This document shows, piece after piece, positions 7,287 to 13,033 of a DNA stretch of 13,033 nt. The notes under the pieces are model-generated. The model had not been told where the DNA came from. It searched no databases and saw only the letters and a list, made by a program, of their open reading frames with translations. How positions within the stretch are numbered: the first letter of the stretch is position 1; each line of letters begins with the position of its first letter. The translations under genes and the position numbers were made by a program. The stretch is from Candidatus Mediterraneibacter colneyensis (lineage in GTDB: Bacteria > Bacillota > Clostridia > Lachnospirales > Lachnospiraceae), in assembly GCA_019114745.1 (NCBI GenBank), contig DXEY01000180.1, positions 1 to 13,033 on the forward strand. The letters run 5' to 3'.

Positions 7287-7317
7287 TCTCTTTTTGCCTT
7301 TCACTAAATGTAACGCC

Positions 7318-7326
7318 ATTATACCA
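7318..7326 (-). promoter_or_regulatory. Extended -10 promoter for the small protein/HAD operon
   Basis: The minus strand carries TGGTATAAT, a perfect extended -10 element (TATAAT at 7318-7323). The -35 position (about ATGATA) is poor, as is common with extended -10 promoters. The start would fall near 7311, about 25 bases before the ATG at 7286. Confidence 0.65.
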
Positions 7327-7347
7327 CAAATCTTTTCCATTATCATC

Positions 7348-7376
7348 TTGACATCCCGCCCTTCTGTATATATACT
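7348..7376 (+). promoter_or_regulatory. Consensus promoter of the ABC/GntR operon
   Basis: A perfect -35 TTGACA (7348-7353) and a -10 TATACT (7371-7376) are separated by 17 bases. The start near 7383 gives a leader of about 50 bases. It is the strongest promoter match in the window and would need repression, which fits the palindrome overlapping its -10. Confidence 0.85.
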
Positions 7377-7397
7377 GTGTATATAGATATATACAGT
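7364..7397 (+). promoter_or_regulatory. Palindromic operator, likely for the operon's GntR regulator
   Basis: The 24 bases at 7374-7397 form a near-perfect palindrome: ACTGTGTATAT on the left, ATATATACAGT on the right, one mismatched pair per arm set and a two-base centre. A second copy of the half-site (CTGTATATAT at 7364-7373) pairs perfectly with 7387-7396. The array lies over the -10 and start site. AT-rich TGTA/TACA palindromes are typical of YtrA-type GntR operators, so autoregulation by the GntR protein at 9141 is likely (inference). Confidence 0.7.
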
Positions 7398-7432
7398 TAT
7401 GTTTTTCATATCCTCAAAAGGAGGGCTGCCAT

Positions 7433-8290
7433 ATGAAGCCATTATTAGAGGTCACCCGCCTGAACAAACAGATCGGCACACTGCACCTGCAGGACATCTC
7501 CTTCACACTGGAGCCGGGATATATCTTTGGGCTGATCGGACGCAACGGAGCCGGCAAGACTTCCCTGATCCGCACACTCCTGAATTTATACCGGAAAGAT
7601 TCCGGCAGTATTGTTGTAAACGGCTGCCCCATGGATACCATGGAACACGAAGCAAAAGACCAGATCGGTTTTGTACTGGATGAATTTCTCTTTGAAGAGA
7701 AAATGAGCATCTCCGCAAACGGCAAATACTTCGGCGCCGCATACAGCAAATACGACCATGAACTTTTCCTGAAGTTCTGTGCCCGGTTCGGGCTTGATCC
7801 GAAGAAAAAGACCGGGCATCTGTCCAAAGGACAGAATACCCGTTTCCAGCTTGCCTTTGCACTGTCCCACCAGGCGAAGCTCTTCATCATGGATGAACCT
7901 GCCGCAGGTCTGGATCCGCTCTTCCGGCGCGAACTGACGGACTATATGCAGGAGCTCGTGGAGGACGGCACAAGAAGCGTGCTCTTTTCCACCCACCTCA
8001 CCGCAGATCTCGACAGGATCAGCGACTACATCGCACTGCTGGATCGCGGTCAGATGTATTTCTGCATGGACAAAGAAGATCTCCTGGAGCGCTATGTCCT
8101 TCTGAAAGGCACCCGGGAGGAAATCTGCGCCCTGCACAGTCCGAAGATCATCGCGGCAGTACACGAACCGTTCGGAAGCACGGCGCTTGCCGAGTATCCC
8201 GAACCGTCACTGGCAGAAGGACTGGTCTCTGTGCGTCCTTCTATCGCCGAACTGTTATTCTATCTCCGGAAAGGAGGCTGTATCTTATGA
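7433..8290 (+). CDS. ABC transporter ATP-binding protein (first, YtrB-like)
   Basis: 285 residues. Walker A is GRNGAGKT (36-43), the signature is LSKGQ (130-134), Walker B is LFIMDEP (150-156) with catalytic E155, the D-loop is GLDP, and the switch histidine is H188 (STH). The signature has Lys where LSGGQ has Gly, a variant frequent in BcrA/YtrB-type exporter ATPases. A C-terminal extension of about 70 residues after the nucleotide-binding domain is also usual in that group. The ATG is preceded by AAAAGGAGG. Its stop overlaps the next gene's start (ATGA), so ATPase and membrane partner are coupled. Substrate unknown; drug, peptide or envelope-stress roles are known for relatives. Confidence 0.92.
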   Translation: MKPLLEVTRLNKQIGTLHLQDISFTLEPGYIFGLIGRNGAGKTSLIRTLLNLYRKDSGSIVVNGCPMDTMEHEAKDQIGFVLDEFLFEEKMSISANGKYFGAAYSKYDHELFLKFCARFGLDPKKKTGHLSKGQNTRFQLAFALSHQAKLFIMDEPAAGLDPLFRRELTDYMQELVEDGTRSVLFSTHLTADLDRISDYIALLDRGQMYFCMDKEDLLERYVLLKGTREEICALHSPKIIAAVHEPFGSTALAEYPEPSLAEGLVSVRPSIAELLFYLRKGGCIL

Positions 8291-9126
8291 AAAAACTTGC
8301 ATTTTATCATCTGATGCTGAGGTTCCGCCGCAGACTGCCATTGTTTCTTATATATTTTGCCGGCTATGTCATCATTTCTGTATTTATACTCAATTTTGCT
8401 GTCGCCCAGTTCCTCATAGACGTATACCGAAAGGAGGGCGGTCTGCCCCGGACTTACGACGAACGGCAGGCGCTGATCACGGATCTGGTCGTCTCCAATA
8501 ATTTCGTGTTCGTCTGTATCGTCATGCTGCTCCTCCTCGGGCTGCTCTGGCTCATCTCACGTAAGCTGCCGCTGAGCCTGCCAAAGGCGCTGTACGCGTG
8601 CCCTTTAAACGAACAGGAAAAACTGCACTGTCTGCGGTACTACCTCATATGGAAATGCATCTGCCTGCTGGCGGTTTTCTTTGCCATTTCCTTCGGATGG
8701 TTTTACGTTTCTTTCTTTACGGTTACGCCGTTTTTTGCCGTACAGCTCAGCCTAACGATATTTACACTCATCGCCTTCAGCCTCAATCCTGATCCGGGCA
8801 ACCGGCGGGAAGCGCTGAAGAAATGTCCGGACATTGTAACGGAGAAGAGCAGCGGTACATTTGTAAATATCTACTGGAGCGCGCTGCTCCTGCTGGAAAA
8901 CACGGTTTTTTACAGCGTTCTCATTTACAACCCGGACTTTACCTGGGCTGACGCGGCATGGTGGATCCCCGCGTTTCTGCTCAACCTGTACATTGCGAAA
9001 CGGCACGTGACACCCGTTCTCAAGATTATGCTGGATTATGAAAAGCTGTATTTTCCGATCGAGGACGCCGAATCCATGATTTCCGCCGGACAGGCGGACA
9101 CCGCCCTGCCGCCGGCAGAGAGCTGA
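8287..9126 (+). CDS. ABC transporter membrane protein (putative permease)
   Basis: 279 residues with about six membrane segments (near 17-40, 72-92, 121-144, 146-165, 195-212, 221-238) and a basic N-terminus (RFRRR). No named family motif is recognisable. Its four-base overlap with the upstream ATPase, and a strong AAAGGAGG site inside that gene's end, make it the likely transmembrane partner. The soluble tail after about 245 is acidic. Function is inferred from position. Confidence 0.75.
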   Translation: MKKLAFYHLMLRFRRRLPLFLIYFAGYVIISVFILNFAVAQFLIDVYRKEGGLPRTYDERQALITDLVVSNNFVFVCIVMLLLLGLLWLISRKLPLSLPKALYACPLNEQEKLHCLRYYLIWKCICLLAVFFAISFGWFYVSFFTVTPFFAVQLSLTIFTLIAFSLNPDPGNRREALKKCPDIVTEKSSGTFVNIYWSALLLLENTVFYSVLIYNPDFTWADAAWWIPAFLLNLYIAKRHVTPVLKIMLDYEKLYFPIEDAESMISAGQADTALPPAES

Positions 9127-9140
9127 GAAGGGAAGAACAG

Positions 9141-9527
9141 ATGAAGATATTTATTAACGAAAACAGTCCGCGCCCGATCTATGAACAGATCGTGCTGGCA
9201 GTAAAAAATTCCATAGCAAACCACGAACTGAAATCAGGAGATATGCTGCCTTCCATCCGCTCTCTCGCGCGCGAACTCGGCATCAGTGTTATCACTACAA
9301 AACGCGCATACGAGGAACTGGAGAAGCAGAAACTGATCTATTCCGAACAGGGAAAGGGTTTTTTTGTCAGTGAAGTAAATCAGAACCTTCTTATGGAAAA
9401 ACGTTTAAGGGAGTATGAGACAAGATTCCGGGAGCTGATCCGCGAGGCAAAAGGCCTGGGACTCTCTTCAGAAGAAGTTTCCGATATGGTTCAGATGTTC
9501 TGGAATAATGGAGGTGAAAAGTCATGA
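9141..9527 (+). CDS. GntR-family regulator, YtrA subfamily
   Basis: 128 residues, the short form typical of YtrA regulators. The winged helix-turn-helix spans about 10-78: RPIYEQIVLAVKNSIAN, then GDMLPSIRSLARELGIS and TTKRAYEELEKQKLIY, ending in the wing GKGFFVS. Only about 50 residues follow (a helical dimerisation tail), too short for the ligand domains of FadR- or HutC-type GntR proteins. Such regulators usually repress the ABC operon that encodes them. Here the gene sits mid-operon between two ATPase/membrane modules, 14 bases after the first membrane protein and overlapping the second ATPase start by four bases. Its probable operator is at 7374-7397. Confidence 0.92.
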   Translation: MKIFINENSPRPIYEQIVLAVKNSIANHELKSGDMLPSIRSLARELGISVITTKRAYEELEKQKLIYSEQGKGFFVSEVNQNLLMEKRLREYETRFRELIREAKGLGLSSEEVSDMVQMFWNNGGEKS

Positions 9528-10264
9528 CTACATTTTCCTGTACGAATATTACCAGGCAATACCGGAATTTCTGCCTGGACAATGTATCATTCTCTATGGA
9601 GACCGGATATTTCTATGTCCTCGTCGGGGTGAACGGATCGGGGAAAACAACGCTTCTCGACTGCATCAGCGGAGTGGACATCAGCACTCACCGCAGTATG
9701 TCCGGAGAGGCGCAGATCGACGGCATCTCGCTGAATACCTCCCCTGAAACTTATCGCCGGAGGCTCGGCTATATCAGTGAAAAATGTCCATTTTTCATGG
9801 AGGAATCCATCGCCCAGAACGGGCTGACCTACGGGCAGTTCTATCCGGACTGGTCTGTGCGCGATTATTCCGCATATCTTGACCGGCTGAACGTGGATCC
9901 GTCAAAACGGATGTATCAGTTGTCCAAAGGAGAATTTCTGAAAGTACAGGTCTGTTTTGCCCTGGCGCACCACCCGGATTTTCTCTTCCTGGATGAGCCG
10001 CTGGAGGGATTTGATCCTGTGTTCCGCCGGGAGTTTCTCGATCTGCTCAGTGACCTGCTCAGCCGGGATATGGGCATCCTTCTTTCCACCCATGTTACAG
10101 AGGATGTAGACCGGCTGGCAGATTACATCCTGATTCTGGAAAACGGACGTCTCATGGCAGATGCTCCGAAAGAGACCCTGAGCGACCGTTACAGAGATCT
10201 TACAGGAACTCCGGCGCCTCACATCCGGGATCTGCTTGAACTGGAACACCAGGAAAGACACTGA
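9524..10264 (+). CDS. ABC transporter ATP-binding protein (second)
   Basis: 246 residues. Walker A is GVNGSGKT (35-42), the signature is LSKGE (133-137), Walker B is FLFLDEP (153-159) with E158, and the switch histidine is H190. Two positions deviate from the norm: Glu for Gln at the end of the signature, and a GFDP D-loop where GLDP is usual. The catalytic residues are intact, so it should hydrolyse ATP. It resembles the first ATPase in architecture (LSKG signature, FDPVFRREF/LDPLFRREL after Walker B) but not closely enough to be a recent duplicate. GGAGGTG precedes the ATG, which overlaps the GntR stop (ATGA). The membrane partner is probably the next gene. Confidence 0.92.
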   Translation: MTTFSCTNITRQYRNFCLDNVSFSMETGYFYVLVGVNGSGKTTLLDCISGVDISTHRSMSGEAQIDGISLNTSPETYRRRLGYISEKCPFFMEESIAQNGLTYGQFYPDWSVRDYSAYLDRLNVDPSKRMYQLSKGEFLKVQVCFALAHHPDFLFLDEPLEGFDPVFRREFLDLLSDLLSRDMGILLSTHVTEDVDRLADYILILENGRLMADAPKETLSDRYRDLTGTPAPHIRDLLELEHQERH

Positions 10265-10306
10265 CACGTATCAACAACCTTTCTGCATCTGCAAAGGAGG
10301 TTCGCA

Positions 10307-10852
10307 ATGAATACATTCAACTATTACCAATACGAAAAGAAACACCTGAAGCCACTCTCGTACCGTGTTTTTATGGGAATATCCTTATTATGGCTCTTCC
10401 TGAACGCTGCGGTAGAGGCATCCACAGCCTCAAGAGCTTCTGAAGCTCTTGAGACGGCAGTTCGTTCCGGTTATTCTCCGGAAACGTTCAGCCTGAATCT
10501 TTTCCAGTTTGACCTTTGTTTTATGATCACGATCTCTACGCTTAACAGCTCACTTTTTTATATACGGGAGATGGGGCAGCAAGTCCCAGTCCTGTCCAAA
10601 TACCTTTTTGCTCCCGTAGAGGTCAGAAAAATGTACCGCGCAAAAGCATTTCTGCTCATGCGCGGCGCATGTTTATTTTATATCTCCGGCCTGACCATTT
10701 ACTTCGCCACTGCGGGCGTCACCTTTGGCGCCGGCGCTCCCTTTGCACAGCTCCTGAAACAGTTCGGCTCTGCACTTATATTCTGCATCGTCGTTGTTTC
10801 CATTGCTCTGCTGGCGAACTGGTACCAGTACCGGCAGGCGATCGCGAAATGA
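10307..10852 (+). CDS. Small membrane protein, putative partner of the second ATPase
   Basis: 181 residues with four likely membrane segments (about 20-38, 66-87, 112-136, 150-171) and a charged N-terminus. I do not recognise a family. Being last in the ABC operon, 42 bases after the second ATPase with an AAAGGAGG site, it is probably that ATPase's transmembrane partner. It is smaller than most permeases, so it may need to dimerise or pair with the other membrane protein. The codons for about residues 41-49 form a perfect 25-base palindrome. The stop is 7 bases before the convergent cstA stop. Confidence 0.65.
   Translation: MNTFNYYQYEKKHLKPLSYRVFMGISLLWLFLNAAVEASTASRASEALETAVRSGYSPETFSLNLFQFDLCFMITISTLNSSLFYIREMGQQVPVLSKYLFAPVEVRKMYRAKAFLLMRGACLFYISGLTIYFATAGVTFGAGAPFAQLLKQFGSALIFCIVVVSIALLANWYQYRQAIAK
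10429..10453. repeat. Perfect 25-base palindrome inside a coding region
   Basis: CTCAAGAGCTTC (10429-10440) and its exact reverse complement (10442-10453) flank a single T. It can form a 10- to 12-bp hairpin in the mRNA. No T-run follows, so it is not an intrinsic terminator. I saw no second copy in the window. Confidence 0.8.
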
Positions 10853-10854
10853 CT

Positions 10855-10880
10855 GCCGCCTAATTCGCGGCTTTCTTTTT
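10855..10880 (+). terminator. Probable terminator of the ABC operon
   Basis: A short stem GCCGC (10855-10859)/GCGGC (10867-10871) with a 7-base loop is followed by TTTCTTTTT (10872-10880). It starts just after the last ABC-operon stop and lies over the 3' end of the convergent cstA gene. The stem is only 5 bp, so strength is uncertain. Confidence 0.5.
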
Positions 10881-12548
10881 GATAAGCTCTTTTCCGGAAG
10901 TGACTACGATCGTCACGCCAAGGATCATAAGCAGCACAGCGACAATGAGCTGCAGACCCTCGACCATGAACACTCCCGTTCCCGCTGAAAAGGCTTTTAC
11001 AAGAGAGATGAATCTCTGGATCAGCGCCGAGAAAGTCACGATCAGCATGATCACAAATGGCGGTACAAGTGTTTTGAGCGTCCTTCCCGTCACTTTCAGG
11101 AATACGCAGAGCGTGATCAGCACAAGCGCGCTCAGAAGCTGGTTGGCGCTTCCAAACAGCGGCCAGATATTGGAATATCCGACCTGGGTCAGGATATAGC
11201 CGAACACAAGCGTGATGACCGTTGCAAAATATTTATTGCACAGAACTTTTCTCCAGCCTTCCGCGTGTTCCATATCATCCACGCTGAAGAGTTCCTGGAA
11301 TGACATACGTCCGATACGTGCAACGGAATCCAGCGTGGTAAACGCAAGCGCTGATACGCACATCGTCATAAAACTCTGAGCTACATACACCGGGATGCCG
11401 AACATTTCAAGGAACCCTGCCACTCCCGATGAAAAGATCTGGAACGGAGTACCGACCGCCGCTGTCCCGTCAGCTCCTGCTGCGGCGCCTGCCACACAGA
11501 GAGCGATAACTGCCAGCAGACTTTCCAGTACCATTGCTCCATATCCGACTTTCAGCATATCTTTTTCATTTGAGATTGTCTTTGACGACGTACCCGAAGA
11601 CACCAGGCTATGGAATCCTGACACCGCCCCGCAGGCAACGGTTACAAACAGTATCGGGAACAGCGTGCCAAGGCTCTCGTTCTGAAATCCGGTAAATGCC
11701 GGAAGGTTCATTGCCGGATGTGCAAACAGCAGGCCGAGCACTGCCCCTGCGATCATGCCGACAAACATGAACGTAGACATATAATCTCTTGGCTGCATCA
11801 CAAACCACATCGGGAGCACTGCCGCCAGGAAGATATAGATAAATGCGATGTAAACCCACATATCCTTACCAAGGATCACAGGGAAGTTCATACCGAATAC
11901 AAATGCAAGCACGGTACATACAAGTCCCAGCGCAACTTCTTTCCATCCTGTCAGCTTCACCTTATGCTGTATCACGCCGAATACAACCGCAAACAGGATA
12001 AAGAACAGTGAAATACTTCCCGCCGCACCGTTCACCTGTGCATTTTCAGACAAAGCCTGCACTCCGTCTGTTACAACATATGCGTTAAACGTGTCAGCCA
12101 CCATATCGGCAAATGCTGCAATAACGATCAGACAGAACAGCCAGCAGAATCCCAGGAACAGTTTACGACCCGCTTTTCCTATGTACTTTTCGATCAGAAG
12201 CCCCATAGATTTTCCGTCATTTTTTACACTTGCATACAGCGCGCCGAAGTCTGTCACAGCTCCAAAGAAGATACCTCCCAGTACGATCCACAGCAGTACA
12301 GGCAGCCATCCGAATGCCGCCGCCTGGATCGCGCCGGTGACAGGACCTGCGCCTGCAATTGATGAGAACTGGTGAGCAAATACAGTCCATCCGTCAGTCG
12401 GCACATAATCCTGCCCGTCATTGTGAAGAACTGCGGGCGTCTTTGCCTTGGGGTCGATGCCCCATTTCTTCGCCAGCCAGCGTCCGTACAGAGCATATGC
12501 TGCTATCAGGCACACAGCGGCGATCAGTACGATTACTAAAGTGTTCAT
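10860..12548 (-). CDS. cstA: CstA-family transporter (carbon starvation protein)
   Basis: 562 residues with many membrane segments, shorter than the roughly 700-residue E. coli CstA but typical for Firmicute forms. Family-specific blocks are visible: DGQDYVPTDGW (about 44-54), HQFSSIAGAGPVTGAIQAA (about 59-77), then GGIFFGAVTDFGALYASVK and a mid-protein GFHSLVSSGTSSKTI segment. Relatives import pyruvate or peptides under nutrient limitation; the substrate here is unknown. The ATG has AAAGGAGAG about eight bases upstream. The gene is monocistronic in the window and preceded by a T-box leader, so expression should rise when a particular tRNA is uncharged. This points to an amino-acid- or peptide-related role (inference). 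Confidence 0.93.
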   Translation of the reverse strand: MNTLVIVLIAAVCLIAAYALYGRWLAKKWGIDPKAKTPAVLHNDGQDYVPTDGWTVFAHQFSSIAGAGPVTGAIQAAAFGWLPVLLWIVLGGIFFGAVTDFGALYASVKNDGKSMGLLIEKYIGKAGRKLFLGFCWLFCLIVIAAFADMVADTFNAYVVTDGVQALSENAQVNGAAGSISLFFILFAVVFGVIQHKVKLTGWKEVALGLVCTVLAFVFGMNFPVILGKDMWVYIAFIYIFLAAVLPMWFVMQPRDYMSTFMFVGMIAGAVLGLLFAHPAMNLPAFTGFQNESLGTLFPILFVTVACGAVSGFHSLVSSGTSSKTISNEKDMLKVGYGAMVLESLLAVIALCVAGAAAGADGTAAVGTPFQIFSSGVAGFLEMFGIPVYVAQSFMTMCVSALAFTTLDSVARIGRMSFQELFSVDDMEHAEGWRKVLCNKYFATVITLVFGYILTQVGYSNIWPLFGSANQLLSALVLITLCVFLKVTGRTLKTLVPPFVIMLIVTFSALIQRFISLVKAFSAGTGVFMVEGLQLIVAVLLMILGVTIVVTSGKELIKKKAAN

Positions 12549-12660
12549 AATCCTCTCTCCTTTTTTGATTCGTAAAAGTGTTGCAAGTTAGGAAGTACCT
12601 TTCACGGCACCTTCGGATCAAAGCCATATAGGCGTCAGTCCCTGGGACTGCCCTGTACAA
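12549..12660 (-). other. Leader segment between the T-box terminator and cstA
   Basis: About 110 untranslated bases. They contain a perfect 15-base palindrome, CAGTCCC-T-GGGACTG (12636-12650), able to form a small hairpin, and a weaker GAAGGTGCC/GGTACTTC pairing closer to the gene. The cstA ribosome binding site ends the segment. No gene or second promoter is evident. Confidence 0.5.
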
Positions 12661-12700
12661 TAAAAAATCGCCTTCAGACAGATCACTCTGTCAGAAGACG
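12661..12700 (-). terminator. T-box-controlled intrinsic terminator
   Basis: On the minus strand a 14-position stem with one mismatch (CGTCTTCTGACAGA pairing with TCTGTCTGAAGGCG), a GTGA loop and a T-run form a strong intrinsic terminator. Its 5' side adjoins the T-box antiterminator region, so uncharged tRNA binding should prevent it. Confidence 0.9.
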
Positions 12701-13020
12701 AAGCATGTTCCTCCGCGTTACCACTTCTGTTACCGGATATCCCGGTCTCTCAGTTCTGTCTCCCGCCTTTCACCTCCGGAATCCGGATCATTTCTGCGGT
12801 TTAACAGATTTCCCTATAACGGGGGAATCCCGGTCCGGGCTAATTAGCATCTGCAGATCCATACTAAAACAGGCATGTCATTTTACAGATCTGTTCACCC
12901 CGACTGCTCGCAGGAGATAACCTCCCCGGCCATGCTGTTTCCTCACACCACCCGGAAACTCTCTGAAAACACGTCTGCCCGAGAAGCCCTGTCCTGTTCA
13001 TTGCATTGGCTTTCTCAATC
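12661..13020 (-). promoter_or_regulatory. T-box riboswitch leader of cstA
   Basis: The minus strand carries the conserved T-box AGAAGTGGTAACGCGG (12713-12728); its TGGT (12720-12723) would pair with a tRNA 3' end having discriminator A. Upstream are stem I parts: a base helix CAGGA (12992-12996)/TCCTG (12911-12915), an upper helix CTTCTCGGGC (12977-12986)/GCCGGGGAGG (12921-12930), AGAGAG (12959-12964) and a GGTGG distal motif. Stem II has the S-turn pair TGAA (12894-12897) and AGTA (12862-12865). The specifier loop between the helices reads TTATC. ATC (12916-12918, Ile) is in the best register, with GTT (Val) as an alternative; both tRNAs have A73. The regulated terminator completes the switch. 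Confidence 0.92.
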
Positions 13021-13027
13021 CGATTCT

Positions 13028-13033
13028 ATTATA
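13028..13033 (-). promoter_or_regulatory. -10 box of the cstA leader promoter
   Basis: The last six bases read TATAAT on the minus strand, a perfect -10. Transcription would begin near 13021, just before the first T-box elements, giving a leader of about 470 bases. The -35 lies outside the window. Confidence 0.65.

Noticed and set aside
7287..7442. Upstream extension of the small four-cysteine protein
   Set aside because: It would cover the extended -10 promoter and the divergent operator/promoter; the extra residues look non-coding.
12705..12920. Plus-strand open frame of 71 codons at the right end
   Set aside because: It lies antisense to the T-box leader, whose conserved RNA motifs explain the sequence.

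Overview
The window looks like chromosomal DNA from a Gram-positive anaerobe of the Clostridia, most likely Lachnospiraceae. Reasons: roughly balanced base composition, strong AGGAGG-type ribosome binding sites before nearly every gene, a tRNA-sensing T-box leader, Firmicute-style ArgR boxes, a YtrA-type GntR/ABC operon, and a small four-cysteine protein resembling DUF6472 of Lachnospiraceae. The family assignment is inference; I see no plasmid, phage, transposon, CRISPR or tRNA/rRNA gene.

Layout. (1) 138-1516, plus strand: a DUF308/HdeD-like membrane protein and a family 8 glycosyltransferase that seems to have lost about 30 internal residues. (2) 1548-2090, minus: a TetR-type regulator with its own promoter and a candidate operator over the -10 box. 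(3) 2154-3149, minus: ornithine carbamoyltransferase, preceded by a sigma-A-type promoter whose -35 region lies inside a tandem pair of ARG boxes. (4) 3344-6300, minus: a ktrB-ktrA potassium-uptake pair co-transcribed with a SpoU-family RNA methyltransferase, from a clear promoter to a hairpin terminator. (5) 6360-7323, minus: a four-cysteine small protein and a HAD phosphatase, from an extended -10 promoter. (6) 7348-10880, plus: a five-gene ABC transporter operon (ATPase, membrane protein, YtrA-like GntR regulator, second ATPase, small membrane protein) with a consensus promoter and an AT-rich palindromic operator over the -10/start region. (7) 10860-13033, minus: a CstA-family transporter gene behind a leader of about 470 nt containing a complete T-box riboswitch and intrinsic terminator; its -10 box is the last six bases of the window.

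How it fits together. Most units are independent housekeeping or stress modules, each with visible control: arginine repression of OTC, tRNA-dependent antitermination of cstA (branched-chain specifier suspected), GntR control of the ABC operon. The most interesting items are the T-box in front of a CstA transporter, the two-ATPase GntR/ABC operon with its operator, and the apparent in-frame deletion in the glycosyltransferase. I did not find strong evidence for a wholly new system.
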